Assembly (NCBI GenBank): GCA_910578555.1
Contig: CAJTPS010000021.1
Span: 1 to 64,000 of the forward strand
DNA from: an uncultured Lachnospiraceae bacterium
Lineage (GTDB): Bacteria; Bacillota; Clostridia; Lachnospirales; Lachnospiraceae
DNA: 64,000 nucleotides
Direction of reading: 5' to 3'
This document shows, one piece after another, positions 18,047 through 27,992 of the stretch. Under the pieces are notes generated by a model. The model saw only the letters and a program-made list of their open reading frames with translations. It searched no databases and was not told where the DNA came from. How positions within the stretch are numbered: position 1 is the stretch's first letter; each line of letters opens with the position of its first letter. The translations under genes and the position numbers were made by a program.

Positions 18047-19114
18047 TCACATCCTTCCGCTTGTTGTGTAGGTAATAATGGCGATCTGTATCACAAACAT
18101 ACCAATAGAAGAAAGGGCTATTTTTAACAGCATGATGTTGCCGTCCCCCACGCGGTTGGCACAATTGGTCATCCGTTTATCGCTGACAATGCCGATCAGC
18201 GCCGCGCTGAGCTTGATCACCCCGGAAAGCAGCGCCAGTTTTAGCACCGGAATGCAGCACAACACGATCAAAACAAGTGTGATATACAGCCCGATGCTGT
18301 TCTTGACAAGCACTGCCGACCCGATCACCATCTCAAACATCCCTTCCGTCAATCCCCCGATTGCCGGTATCGCTGACATTGCTTTCTTAAGCACGGAAGA
18401 CTGCAGCGAATCTATTACAGGTGTTATCATTGCTTGCAATATACTGAATCCAGTGATAACTCCAAGCGTAACCTTGATGCTGACACTGATCACCTTACTC
18501 AGAAGCTCTAATAACAGCGTCAGCTTTTCTTCCATCCATACGCCATTGATGACAGTCAACAGTATATAGGTGTACACCGTTGGAAGGAGAAGTGTCAGAT
18601 AGCCCCATTCTATCAGATAGACAATAAAAAGTAAGATCTGGTAATACACGGACGCAGATGCGAGACCGGACGCGCTTCCGACTGCAATCATATAAGTCGG
18701 AATATACAGCTTCATAAACATGGTGACCGTCTCGAGAATCTCCCGAACGACGGAAGCCGCTCCTGCAAAAGATTTCATAAGTACGGCTATCATAAGCAGA
18801 TAGACAAAAAAGAAAGCGATGTCAGACACCTGATGATCCTGAAACAAATCTGCGAAATTGACAAACAGCGCTGCCACAACCCCCAGTACAAGAATGGTGA
18901 CAAACAATGTCTTAAGCTCTCCTGTCTGAGAATTAATAACACCAGTTATTCCACTTCCGATCTCTTTCACGGCCTCCCACAATCTTCCCTGCAGAATCAG
19001 ATTCATGACTGTTCTCCCGTCAAATGTATACTCGGGAAACAGCTGCCCGAAATCAATCGTCACCTGATCCATTCCCATTTCTTCCCAGACCATGCCGCTC
19101 TCCGCAATCCCCAT
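18047..19114 (-). CDS. spoIIIAE: Stage III sporulation protein AE
   Basis: The large polytopic membrane protein of the SpoIIIA complex. About seven to eight hydrophobic segments occur from residue 70 on, with the conserved stretch VSDIAFFFVYLLMIAVL. The strong GGAGG six bases before the ATG supports this start. The protein is 355 residues, shorter than the roughly 390-400 usual in the family. The N-terminal signal-peptide region common in homologues is not seen; the first 50 residues are soluble and acidic. Confidence 0.92.
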   Translation of the reverse strand: MGIAESGMVWEEMGMDQVTIDFGQLFPEYTFDGRTVMNLILQGRLWEAVKEIGSGITGVINSQTGELKTLFVTILVLGVVAALFVNFADLFQDHQVSDIAFFFVYLLMIAVLMKSFAGAASVVREILETVTMFMKLYIPTYMIAVGSASGLASASVYYQILLFIVYLIEWGYLTLLLPTVYTYILLTVINGVWMEEKLTLLLELLSKVISVSIKVTLGVITGFSILQAMITPVIDSLQSSVLKKAMSAIPAIGGLTEGMFEMVIGSAVLVKNSIGLYITLVLIVLCCIPVLKLALLSGVIKLSAALIGIVSDKRMTNCANRVGDGNIMLLKIALSSIGMFVIQIAIITYTTSGRM

Positions 19115-19128
19115 ATGAATCCTCCGTT

Positions 19129-19515
19129 CTATCCCGCAATGGACTGTATGCTCTCAAGAAGCGCCATCAATACAGGCATTCCCGTCAACAGAATATACAG
19201 TTTACCTACCATCTCAACTTGTCCTGCAATACCGCCATATCCCGCATCCTTACAGATTCCCGCACAGAACTCGCACGCATAGGTCGCTCCCACCGCCTTC
19301 AAAAGCACACCCAAATAACTGTAGTTATTGTTTAAGTACCCCCTGATCTGCTTCATCGCCGACAGAATACCTTCGAAATACTGCATGGCATATCCCATTA
19401 TCATCAGGCACACTGCAATTCCCAGACAGACTCCGTATTCTGCCTTATAACTCTTAAGCGGAACAATCAGCAATATCCCTGCCACACCTACCAGCCCGAT
19501 TTTGATCATTTCCAT
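19129..19515 (-). CDS. spoIIIAD: Stage III sporulation protein AD
   Basis: A small polytopic membrane protein of the SpoIIIA complex. The 128 residues contain hydrophobic segments at about 4-20, 28-45 and 100-120 and the family motif CKDAGYGGIAGQVE. The gap to spoIIIAE is 14 bases. Its ATG follows AGGAGAG after spoIIIAC. Confidence 0.93.
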   Translation of the reverse strand: MEMIKIGLVGVAGILLIVPLKSYKAEYGVCLGIAVCLMIMGYAMQYFEGILSAMKQIRGYLNNNYSYLGVLLKAVGATYACEFCAGICKDAGYGGIAGQVEMVGKLYILLTGMPVLMALLESIQSIAG

Positions 19516-19536
19516 GAATAGCTCTCCTCTGTGCCC

Positions 19537-19731
19537 TTATAAAGTGAACAAATCCTGTATCATGACAAACAAATCATATATATAAGGAATGATCCATGTT
19601 AAAACAAGAATTAATCCGGCAAGACTGATCAGAAAGGCATGTTCCTCTCTACCGCTATGCTTTAAAACCTGATTTAATATTGTGACCAAGATACCGACCG
19701 CCGCTATCCTGAATATAAGGCTTACGCTCAT
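19537..19731 (-). CDS. spoIIIAC: Stage III sporulation protein AC
   Basis: A very small (64 aa) membrane protein of the SpoIIIA complex with two hydrophobic segments separated by KHSGREEHAFL, matching the family. The frame opens at an ATG at 19743, but GGAGG is best placed for the ATG at 19731 (MSVSLIFRIA). The upstream gap of about 115 bases to spoIIIAB is the only sizeable gap in the operon. Confidence 0.92.
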   Translation of the reverse strand: MSVSLIFRIAAVGILVTILNQVLKHSGREEHAFLISLAGLILVLTWIIPYIYDLFVMIQDLFTL

Positions 19732-19847
19732 CTTCTCCTCCATTTAAAGTAGTCTACACTCTTAACATATCAACCGATATATTAAACTTATCGACTGTAT
19801 ACCGGAATACTCTTTCGAAAAAATATCTTCAAGTCTGCACCTGCCTG

Positions 19848-20366
19848 TCACAACAGCAGAATCGTCAGAAATACTCCCGCCAGCACACTTACGCTGAGCA
19901 GCATTTTAGCCCGGTTCTCATAAGCATCTTCCGCCTGCCTGCACCTTCTGTTCAAAAGGTCCATAGATTGTCCAATGCTTTGTGCCTGTAATTTTTCTTC
20001 CTGCAGCCCGAGATTCTGAGGTAAATTTATCAATATATTTTTCTCCTCCCCGGTCAGCGGCGCTTCCCGCAGACATTGGCACATTTGTTCTTCCCATACC
20101 TGTTCAAACCCTGCGCCTTCGCACTGATTAATGTGCTCATAAACATGACAGAAATACGGCCGGTACAGCACATCGCAATATTCTGAGAGAATCAGACAGA
20201 TTTCCGGAAGCGTATGTTTGCCGTAACTGATCTCATCCTGCATTCTCTTAATGATACGGATCAATTCCCGAAGGTGCCGAATTCTGCTCTGTTCCTCCGT
20301 GATCTTGCTGATCCCCCAGCCGATACATCCCGCTATAATGCAAAAAAAACCTGCTATTTTAAACAT
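19848..20366 (-). CDS. spoIIIAB: Stage III sporulation protein AB
   Basis: A membrane-anchored component of the SpoIIIA complex with resemblance to type II secretion F proteins. It has hydrophobic ends (residues 3-20 and 153-172) and a helical middle part containing RHLRELIRIIKRMQDEISYG, typical of SpoIIIAB. The length of 172 residues is usual. The start overlaps the spoIIIAA stop by 13 bases. A run of eight T bases lies within the first ten codons. Confidence 0.92.
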   Translation of the reverse strand: MFKIAGFFCIIAGCIGWGISKITEEQSRIRHLRELIRIIKRMQDEISYGKHTLPEICLILSEYCDVLYRPYFCHVYEHINQCEGAGFEQVWEEQMCQCLREAPLTGEEKNILINLPQNLGLQEEKLQAQSIGQSMDLLNRRCRQAEDAYENRAKMLLSVSVLAGVFLTILLL

Positions 20367-21304
20367 CGTTTTCCATCTCCGTCATAGATTCCTTCCACCT
20401 CACAGCGTCCGTTTTTCTTCGTAAGCACCAGATATCTGTCAAAGAGCCTGTCTGCTATAATATTACGCATGTATTTTTTATGCTGTACTTCTTCCACGGA
20501 ACTGCCATGAATCGTTGCAATCAGTCTGCACCCGCAGCCGCTTGCCATCTGCAATGCCTGTATATCCTCTTCACTTCCCAGTTCATCCACTGCCAGCACC
20601 TGCGGCGCCATGGCCCGGATCAGCATCATCATGCCTTCCCTTTTCGGACACCCGTCCAGCACATCTGTACGGATTCCAATGTCATTCTGCGCAATGCCCA
20701 GATAACTGCCCGCAATCTCAGAACGCTCATCTACCACGCTGACATTCACGCCGGCTCCATAACCCGTTCCGTTGGAAAAATTCCTGATCATATCCCGTAG
20801 CATAGTCGTCTTGCCACAACCGGGCGGTGCAATCAGCAGTGTATTGCATATCTTTCCCTGTCTGTCATACAGATAGGAAAGCAACGAATCCGAGACGCCT
20901 TTGATCTCATGTGCAATACGAATATTTAAATAACGTATGTATTTTAAATTGCGTATCCGATTATCATCCTCCATAATCACCTGTCCGGCCAGTCCGATAC
21001 GGTGTCCTCCCTGTATGGTTAAAAACCCCTGCCGAATCTCATCTGCAAATGCATAAACAGAATACTGGCACAAATGTTTGAGGACTGCCTCCAGTTCTTC
21101 TGCACTGCACCGCGCTGCCACAGGCTGCCTGTCCACCAGGCTGCCGTCTGTATCTACAAACCATTCCTTTCTGTCAATCAGCACCGTCGCCGGCACATTT
21201 ACGCGCAGTCTGATCTCCTGCAGACACTCGGCCTGCTGTGCCGCCACACGCCATCTGGCCCGTAATGATTCCGGAAACATATGAAGAATCTCCTCACTTC
21301 TCAT
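20354..21304 (-). CDS. spoIIIAA: Stage III sporulation protein AA (ATPase)
   Basis: The cytoplasmic secretion-type ATPase that powers the SpoIIIA complex in the mother cell. The Walker A motif APPGCGKTTMLRD, the Walker B-like VLAVDELGSEED and IATIHG are visible. GGHRIGLAGQ in the N-terminal half is a family signature. AAGGGGGAG sits before the ATG at 21304; the frame also allows a GTG at 21310. It is the first gene of the eight-gene spoIIIAA-AH operon, which in known sporeformers is under sigma-E control. Confidence 0.95.
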   Translation of the reverse strand: MRSEEILHMFPESLRARWRVAAQQAECLQEIRLRVNVPATVLIDRKEWFVDTDGSLVDRQPVAARCSAEELEAVLKHLCQYSVYAFADEIRQGFLTIQGGHRIGLAGQVIMEDDNRIRNLKYIRYLNIRIAHEIKGVSDSLLSYLYDRQGKICNTLLIAPPGCGKTTMLRDMIRNFSNGTGYGAGVNVSVVDERSEIAGSYLGIAQNDIGIRTDVLDGCPKREGMMMLIRAMAPQVLAVDELGSEEDIQALQMASGCGCRLIATIHGSSVEEVQHKKYMRNIIADRLFDRYLVLTKKNGRCEVEGIYDGDGKRCLK

Positions 21305-21412
21305 CCGCACTCCCCCTTATCTCAATATATGAACCTTTGTCCAAGTTATGACACAAAAGAGGACATAGAAAAAAGCAGCCTTGGAAACATGCCAGAGCAT
21401 TTCCTATTGCGT

Positions 21413-21452
21413 AAAATAATCAGGAGCACCCTGCGCGGAATGCTCCTGATTA
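21413..21452 (-). terminator. Terminator of the large surface protein gene
   Basis: A perfect 12-bp stem (21417-21428 with 21441-21452) has a 12-base loop. It is followed on the minus strand by TTTT (21413-21416). It begins 9 bases after the stop codon of the 2126-residue protein and before the spoIIIA operon. Confidence 0.75.
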
Positions 21453-21461
21453 CTTCTTTCT

Positions 21462-24400
21462 TTAATAGATTGCTTTCTTCCCGATCGTAAACTTAACCGT
21501 CACACTGCCGCCGTATCTTCCGGCTCCGGTGACTGTCACACTGCCTTTGTTCTTGCCGGCCGTCAGGTTCGCGCCATAGCTTAATGTATAGTCGATACCC
21601 GCCGTCAGTTTCTTCAGCTTATATTTGCCGCTTTCCGCCGTCAGCTTCGTCTCGTCCTTCTCTTTATCCTTCTTCGCCGCGCTGACTGCCGTTTTCTCCC
21701 CATAGTATACCGCCACATCCGGCGTAACCTGTCCGCCGGTATAGATATTCTGCCCGGTTTCCTCGGACGGCACCACATACAGGCATGACGCAGTCAGCTT
21801 GTCCGCATAGATATACTGCCCCAGCGGTATGATCCTCTCCCCGGTATAACAGCCTCTTCCTTTCACCGTCGCCGAAGGTTCTTCCGGTAATGCCGTCCCG
21901 GCTGCAACCGCATCCGCATAGGATTTGATCTTTTCGGGCGTACAGTTCGTCTCATCGACGATATAGTCCTTTGTTTCGCCCACTCCAAGCGCTTTCTTTC
22001 CTTCCACAAGCTTAAGCTTGAAGTCCTTGTATTTCATGCCGTCCTTCTTCTGTACCTGCGCACACGATACGCTCACGGTCTGTCCGTCAATGGCTGATTC
22101 TATGGAAGCCGGTATAATGTTAAACGGCACTTCGACTTTTCCTGCATAATTTCCTTTACCCGTAACGATCAGGAGCGGCTTTTTATTTTCGGCTGTCTGC
22201 GCTGTCGTCACTGCATTATTATTCTTATATTTTACGGTGTAGTCCGTGCCTTCGCGCAGCGGTGCACCCGCTTCATTTGTGATCCTGAAGGAAAGCTTCG
22301 CCCCGTTCTTGCTGTAAACGGCAGCAGCCGCGGTATTCCCGGCCTGCGCCGCCGTACCGCCCTGTGTATTTACGGTTTCTCCACCTGTCTGTCCCGCGCC
22401 ATTTTGTGACAGAACTGTCAGTCTTTCTCCCGCCAGCTCCTGCGCCGTGATCTTAAAGGTTTTCGTAAAGCTGCCGCTATAACCGGACTCCGGCTTTGCT
22501 ATGAAGGTCATGGCGGCAGTGCCTTTTTTCACGTTATTCTTATAAGTGATGATATAGTGTTCACCATAGACCAGTTCCTGTGCAACCGGGTTATTATTTG
22601 TCACCTTCGTCGTCAGCATAACCTTATTCTGTGTCACTGCTTTGCCGGTATAGGGCATGGAAGCCTGCCAGCCCGTCCAGTCCGGCTGGTTCACATTGTA
22701 AGTCTTCACATTGATCGTTTTCGCACTGAAAGCTGCACCTGTGATCTTAAAGGTGACGCTCTTCGTGCCAACATATCCGTTTGTTCCTGTAAGGGTCATG
22801 GTCGCCGTGCCCGCGGCAAGATTTGAGCCTGCGTAATCAATCGTGTAGTCTTTGCCCCAGACCAGACCTTCTCCGCCTGTCTTTCCGTTCTTCCCGGCCT
22901 TCACAAGGAACATGTCGTCTGCATTGCTCTCCGGCGTACTACTTATCTCACCCTCTTGCGTCACTTTATAGTATTTCTTTGCAGCAGCGTCATAATATCC
23001 GGGCGTCAGCAACACGTCTTCCCCCGTGTAAGCGTGCGTCTTCTGTTTTTTGCCCAGGGTGACAGAAGCATGCTTCATCAGCTTCTGTTTCTGTGCCACA
23101 TAAAGCTTTCTCCTGACCGCTCCAGTATAGTTACCCTTACCGGTAATCGTCAGAATGTAGCTGCCTGCATGGAGCGGGAGTTTTCCCTGTGTCAGTGCAA
23201 CCTCCGCACCATTCTCATCCTGCACGCTGAGCGCATAGTCTTTGTCCGCTTTCATCGCCTTCTTATATTTCATGGAGCTTACGATCTTTGCCGTCTTGTC
23301 TGCCTTCTCCTCGAACTGGTCTGTGTATTTCAGGACAAATCCCGCGGCCAGCGGCGTGTTGTCTGTGACGTCCGCAGTGTCCCCCTCTGCGGCGATATTC
23401 GCCGGCAGGATCAGGAAGTTGCGGTAGATAGTCTCCGTGTAGTTTCCTTTGCCCGTGATGGCCACATAGGGACATTCCTTACTGAAATGGCCTGTAACAT
23501 CTGTTATCTTTTCACTTGCTTTCCCGGGATCGGTGACCTTCGCGGTGCCGCCTGCCGCCAACGGTTTTCCATCCTCACCGGTCTGCACAGCATCCGTATT
23601 ACGGACATATTTTACAGTATAATCTTTTCCTTCCTTCAGAAGCGTTGTACCGTCACTGTCATATACGGTCACCGACGGTTTTAACGCACTTCCCGTATAA
23701 GTCAGATCGGGTATCTCCTGCACGCACAGTTTCAGGCCGTCCCCGTTCTGTGCTGCCGCAGTGAGCCAGCACGCATACAGTGTGAGGTCGGACTGTACCG
23801 TATCCGTATCAAAATCCCACTCTTTTCCTTTGGCAAAAGTCCTGTCCTGATACCAGCCCGCAAACACATATCCCTGCTCTTTCGCTGCCGGCGTCCGCTC
23901 GCTGTCCGCAAGCTCCAGAAGCGCTCCCGCCTTGATACCGCCCTTCGTAAAGGAATCACAATGGCCCATGCCGTCAAAGGTGACGGTGTACACGACCCGC
24001 TCCTCCGACACCGTGAGGATTCCTGGCATATATGTGATCTGGTAATTCATGCCGGCGTCTGCGCCTGACGGGTGGATGTAGTATACGCCCGCTTTTGACG
24101 TGTCGATGGCGCTAACCGCCTTTGTGCCCGCTTCGTCTTCCGTGACGGTATAAACAGGCTCCCTGTGCAGTGTATCTTCATGCAGAAGTCCCATCGCTTC
24201 ATATCCGAAGTCTTTCCGGTACTGCTCCACCGGGACAGAGGCGCTGCCTTCTCCCTGCTGCGCCTGCATCAGCACGACCAGGTCTTTTGCCTTTACGGAT
24301 GCATCCGCCTGCGTGATCGTAAACGGATACGCTGCGCTTCCCACATAATCCGGGTCACTCTCCTGCACCGATACGGTCAGTACATAGTTTCCTGCATTCA

Positions 24401-27400
24401 CCGGCTCTTCCGCTGTCGCCGGATAAGCCGTGCCGTCCGCCATTGTTCCGCTGTAGCGGTACACGAGCGTCACTTTTTCCGTAATGTCTGTACCGTCCTC
24501 CGTTTTCACAACCGCCTCACCGCTGTAAGCGACCGGCGTGCCGCTGTACACACTGCTTTCCTGGATTACAATGCCGGAGATCACCGCCGTTTTCTTCGAA
24601 GCCATGGTAATCTTCACAGTCAGCTCCACGTCTTTATAATTTTGGAAAGACACCTTTATCTTTATAGAAGCCGCATCGCCCTCCTGTGCCGCATTGGTGC
24701 CGTATGTAAGGATACCGTCCTTAATATCCGCCGTAACAGGCGTGTTGGAAAAAATGCTGTCTGTGTCTTCCACACTCACAATCTCATAGCCGGTCTTCTT
24801 CCCATTGGCCGCAAAACTGCCTGTCAGGTCTATTTTCCGGTTCGACTGTGCCTGTGTGCACTGTGAGGCTGTAACGTTCTTCATCTCCGCTGCGGGCGCG
24901 TCCGCCTTGTGGATCGCAAAGGACTGCGTAGCCGTACCGCTGTATTTTCCCATACCTTTGATGATTACCGCCGGCACCGCCGCGCTGCCGGATGAGACAG
25001 CTGCAATACCTGTGCCGCTTTCTGTTCCGGCATTACCGCCTGACTCCCCAGAAGCTTCTCCTGTCCCATCCGCTCCGGACTCTTCATATGCATTTACGTT
25101 ATTGCGATAGGTTACGGTATAGTCTGTGCCTTCTGTCAATGTTACCGTCGTTTCCGTGCCGTCTGCCGCCGGTCTGGTATAAGTTACCGTAAGCGGGTTC
25201 GGCGTCTTGGGTGTCCCATCGTATATATAGTTATAGTCGCTTTCTGACGGAAGCGTGACAGTTGCATTTGCGGCGGTCAGAATATGCGCCACGGTCAGCG
25301 TGATCTTTCCCGACAGCGTCTTCCCGTCCTTCGTGTAAGTCACCACCAGTTCCTGCATGCCCGGCTCCGTCGTGGAGAGGGATGCCGCATTGGTGGTATA
25401 GCCGTCCGTCTGGCCGTCTGACTGCACAAGCTTCCGGACGCTGCCGTCCGCCCCGTACCAGGTGACTGTCAGGTCGTCCGTCCCGATCGTCTCGCCGCAG
25501 CCGTAAAGGGTCTTCTTCTTAGAGACTTCCATGCGCGCCGCGGAGACAGCCGGCTTGCTGCCTTTCTGGATCAGGACGCTGTACGGAAGGTTTTTGGGCA
25601 GGCAGTTATCCGTAAGCTTCGTGCCGTCAGCCATGTACCACTCCTCGTCCCCTTTATAATTGTCGCCTCCTGTAATGGCAATGTTAATCTTTACATTATA
25701 GGGCGTGTAGAGCATGGTAAGCTTTTCACAGTTATAGAGCGGCGCAAGCTGTGACCAGCCATCCTTCAGATATTCATAATTAAAGTTGCTCATGTCCAGG
25801 GTTTCCAGGCTCGTACAGCTATCAAACATATCAGCCACCGGTAAATATGTACATTCTCCGTTTTCATCGATCATATGCAGTTCAGCAGTTCCAAGGTTGC
25901 CCAGTTTTACCTCCTGCAAGCTGCTACACACGGCAAACATGCCGGTCATCGTAGTTACATTCCCAAAGTCCACTCCGCTCAAGTCAATCTGTGTCAGACC
26001 ACTACACCCTCCAAACATACTGTTCGTACTTTCTACCTTTGAAGTGTCCAATCCGCCCAGATCAATGCTTGTCAGCTTAGGCATAATGTAAAACATGAAA
26101 TCCATGTTTGTCACATTTGAAGTATCCAGTCCACTCAGATCAATACTGGTCAGCTCAGACTGACCTCTAAACATGGAATCCATGTTTGTCACATTTGAAG
26201 TATCCAGTCCACTCAGATCAATACTGGTTAAACAATAGATTCGCTGCCTGTAACCGCCTATGCCACCGCCATCCACACTCGCGAACATATAAGACATGTC
26301 TGTCACATGCTCCGTATTAAGGGTACGCAGATCAATATCCCCTTTGCTGTTGGCGAACATACGGTTCATATCTGTTATAGTATCAGTTCGCAGTTTACTA
26401 AAATCCACTCCTGTCAGATCACAAGTACTGAATAATCCTCCAAGTGTTGTCGTAACACTCGTATCCAGTCTCCCAAAGTCAAGCCCCCTCACATTACATC
26501 CCTCAAAGATACCGCGCAGCGTCGTGACGCTGCTCAGATCAAGCCACGCCAGATCAAGCCCGGTTAAATTCTGCCTTTCCTGACCAACTTTACACCCGTA
26601 AAGACTTTCCGGATCACTGTTGCATGCAAACATATAGCTCATATCCGTAACACTATGTGTTGTAAAACTGCCGCCCAGCACGATCTGCTGAAAGTCACAG
26701 TTTGTAAACATATGTCGCATATCTGTAGTCTTTCCCGTATCCCAGCCGCTTAAGTTCATATCTCCCCAATTGGTGCATTCATAAAACATGAAAGACATAT
26801 TTGTCACACTTGAAGTATTGAAACCGCTTACGTCTACATTTTTCAGACCACTACAACCACTAAACATGCTGGACATATCCGTTACATTTCCCGTATGAAA
26901 GTTTTGTCCCAAGTCAACAGTTTCCAGTTTGTAACAGCCCTGAAACATGCCGGACATGTCAGTCACTGACCCGGTATCGGATCCTGTAAAACTGATTTTT
27001 GTTAAGTTATAGCAATCGCTAAACATATAAGAGGCATCCGTCATTCCGCTCACTTTAATCTCCGCGGTCTTGATCTTAGACTTTGTGTTAAAATTTTTGC
27101 ACCACGGTCCTCGCGGAAGCGCACTGCTTCCTCCACCGACCTTGGCAAAGTCCCCCGTGCCTTCCACCGTCAGCTTTCCTTCAGCGTCAACCACCCATGT
27201 GATATTCTCATAAGCGCCGCTGTCGATCGCGTCCGCGGGCACTGCCAATGCGCGCATCTCTTCCTGTTCTTCCAGCGTATTCTCCGACACGGAATTATCT
27301 GAAACAGACTCCGCTTCCTCCGGGTCATCTGTTTCTTCTTCCGTTGTCTCATCCGCACCGGGCGTCTCCGGTACTTCTATCATATCATCCGTTAAAGTAT

Positions 27401-27842
27401 CTTCCTCATCAGACGTGTCCTGTTCCCTTTCCCCGTCGTCCGCTGCGCCGTCCGAGGGGGCGGTATTCTCATCTTCGTTATTCCATTCATCCTTAGATGC
27501 TTCGGCGCTTTCTGTTTCCTCTCCGTCGTCAGGCTCCTGCACCTGATCTTCCGCATCCCCGCTGTCCGGGTTCTGTGTCTGGCTTCCGTCATCCTCCATT
27601 TCTTCTGCGCTGCTGTCCGCTTCAGGCTCCTGCACTGTCTCTTCCTGCACCTCCATGCCAGGATTCATTATCTCACCCGACATGCTTTCACCGGAACTCT
27701 CCGTCTGCTCCGCCGCCATAGCAGTCTCCTGTGCCAATGCCGGAAACACAGTCGCCAGATCAGCCGCCAGCAGGCTAATGCAGAAGAATCCCGCCATAAG
27801 CCTACGCCTTACCTGTCCTGCTTTCTTTGTCCACTTCATCAT
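21462..27842 (-). CDS. Giant BspA/DUF285-repeat surface protein
   Basis: A 2126-residue exported protein. The N-terminus is a signal peptide (positive start, hydrophobic core, ALA cleavage site near 37). A Glu/Asp/Ser/Thr-rich low-complexity stretch follows to about residue 195. About residues 205-700 carry tandem 23-26-residue repeats of the BspA/DUF285 type, pattern SNVTNMDxMFxGCxxLTSIDL. The rest is a string of beta-rich modules with YTGKxV and GKGNYTGxV-type motifs. One InlB-type repeat lies near residues 1281-1355 (VTFDGMG ... FAGWYQD). No LPXTG motif, SLH domain or C-terminal membrane anchor is seen. A surface or adhesion role is inferred from the repeats. AGAGGGAAAAG precedes the start. 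The promoter contains a G9 tract (27993-28023), suggesting switching. The ATG-ATG start could be either codon. Confidence 0.85.
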   Translation of the reverse strand: MMKWTKKAGQVRRRLMAGFFCISLLAADLATVFPALAQETAMAAEQTESSGESMSGEIMNPGMEVQEETVQEPEADSSAEEMEDDGSQTQNPDSGDAEDQVQEPDDGEETESAEASKDEWNNEDENTAPSDGAADDGEREQDTSDEEDTLTDDMIEVPETPGADETTEEETDDPEEAESVSDNSVSENTLEEQEEMRALAVPADAIDSGAYENITWVVDAEGKLTVEGTGDFAKVGGGSSALPRGPWCKNFNTKSKIKTAEIKVSGMTDASYMFSDCYNLTKISFTGSDTGSVTDMSGMFQGCYKLETVDLGQNFHTGNVTDMSSMFSGCSGLKNVDVSGFNTSSVTNMSFMFYECTNWGDMNLSGWDTGKTTDMRHMFTNCDFQQIVLGGSFTTHSVTDMSYMFACNSDPESLYGCKVGQERQNLTGLDLAWLDLSSVTTLRGIFEGCNVRGLDFGRLDTSVTTTLGGLFSTCDLTGVDFSKLRTDTITDMNRMFANSKGDIDLRTLNTEHVTDMSYMFASVDGGGIGGYRQRIYCLTSIDLSGLDTSNVTNMDSMFRGQSELTSIDLSGLDTSNVTNMDFMFYIMPKLTSIDLGGLDTSKVESTNSMFGGCSGLTQIDLSGVDFGNVTTMTGMFAVCSSLQEVKLGNLGTAELHMIDENGECTYLPVADMFDSCTSLETLDMSNFNYEYLKDGWSQLAPLYNCEKLTMLYTPYNVKINIAITGGDNYKGDEEWYMADGTKLTDNCLPKNLPYSVLIQKGSKPAVSAARMEVSKKKTLYGCGETIGTDDLTVTWYGADGSVRKLVQSDGQTDGYTTNAASLSTTEPGMQELVVTYTKDGKTLSGKITLTVAHILTAANATVTLPSESDYNYIYDGTPKTPNPLTVTYTRPAADGTETTVTLTEGTDYTVTYRNNVNAYEESGADGTGEASGESGGNAGTESGTGIAAVSSGSAAVPAVIIKGMGKYSGTATQSFAIHKADAPAAEMKNVTASQCTQAQSNRKIDLTGSFAANGKKTGYEIVSVEDTDSIFSNTPVTADIKDGILTYGTNAAQEGDAASIKIKVSFQNYKDVELTVKITMASKKTAVISGIVIQESSVYSGTPVAYSGEAVVKTEDGTDITEKVTLVYRYSGTMADGTAYPATAEEPVNAGNYVLTVSVQESDPDYVGSAAYPFTITQADASVKAKDLVVLMQAQQGEGSASVPVEQYRKDFGYEAMGLLHEDTLHREPVYTVTEDEAGTKAVSAIDTSKAGVYYIHPSGADAGMNYQITYMPGILTVSEERVVYTVTFDGMGHCDSFTKGGIKAGALLELADSERTPAAKEQGYVFAGWYQDRTFAKGKEWDFDTDTVQSDLTLYACWLTAAAQNGDGLKLCVQEIPDLTYTGSALKPSVTVYDSDGTTLLKEGKDYTVKYVRNTDAVQTGEDGKPLAAGGTAKVTDPGKASEKITDVTGHFSKECPYVAITGKGNYTETIYRNFLILPANIAAEGDTADVTDNTPLAAGFVLKYTDQFEEKADKTAKIVSSMKYKKAMKADKDYALSVQDENGAEVALTQGKLPLHAGSYILTITGKGNYTGAVRRKLYVAQKQKLMKHASVTLGKKQKTHAYTGEDVLLTPGYYDAAAKKYYKVTQEGEISSTPESNADDMFLVKAGKNGKTGGEGLVWGKDYTIDYAGSNLAAGTATMTLTGTNGYVGTKSVTFKITGAAFSAKTINVKTYNVNQPDWTGWQASMPYTGKAVTQNKVMLTTKVTNNNPVAQELVYGEHYIITYKNNVKKGTAAMTFIAKPESGYSGSFTKTFKITAQELAGERLTVLSQNGAGQTGGETVNTQGGTAAQAGNTAAAAVYSKNGAKLSFRITNEAGAPLREGTDYTVKYKNNNAVTTAQTAENKKPLLIVTGKGNYAGKVEVPFNIIPASIESAIDGQTVSVSCAQVQKKDGMKYKDFKLKLVEGKKALGVGETKDYIVDETNCTPEKIKSYADAVAAGTALPEEPSATVKGRGCYTGERIIPLGQYIYADKLTASCLYVVPSEETGQNIYTGGQVTPDVAVYYGEKTAVSAAKKDKEKDETKLTAESGKYKLKKLTAGIDYTLSYGANLTAGKNKGSVTVTGAGRYGGSVTVKFTIGKKAIY
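26101..26228 (-). repeat. Recently duplicated DUF285 repeat unit
   Basis: Fifty bases at 26101-26150 are identical to 26179-26228, a spacing of 78 bases (26 codons). They encode the same repeat, ending with IDLSGLDTSNVTNMD. Other units of the array are much more diverged at DNA level, so this pair looks like a recent duplication or conversion. Confidence 0.75.
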
Positions 27843-27992
27843 CTTTTCCCTCTCATTTCATTTTCTACTTTGATTCGGTTACCTGACATCCCTTGTTCTG
27901 ATATCAATCCAACCTGATTCCTGACACTTCCGCTATCTCATAGCTTTCGTTCGGCATATAATACTGCCCCAGATGCTTATGCCTTTTTCTAA

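Noticed and set aside
21324..21352. Possible sigma-E promoter (CATATATT with GTCATAAC upstream) for spoIIIA
   Set aside because: The predicted start would fall on the ribosome binding site, leaving no leader; the match is too weak to list.
22556..25192. Several plus-strand ORFs of 80-240 codons opposite the giant surface protein gene
   Set aside because: They lie wholly antisense to a 2126-codon open frame with signal peptide and repeats.
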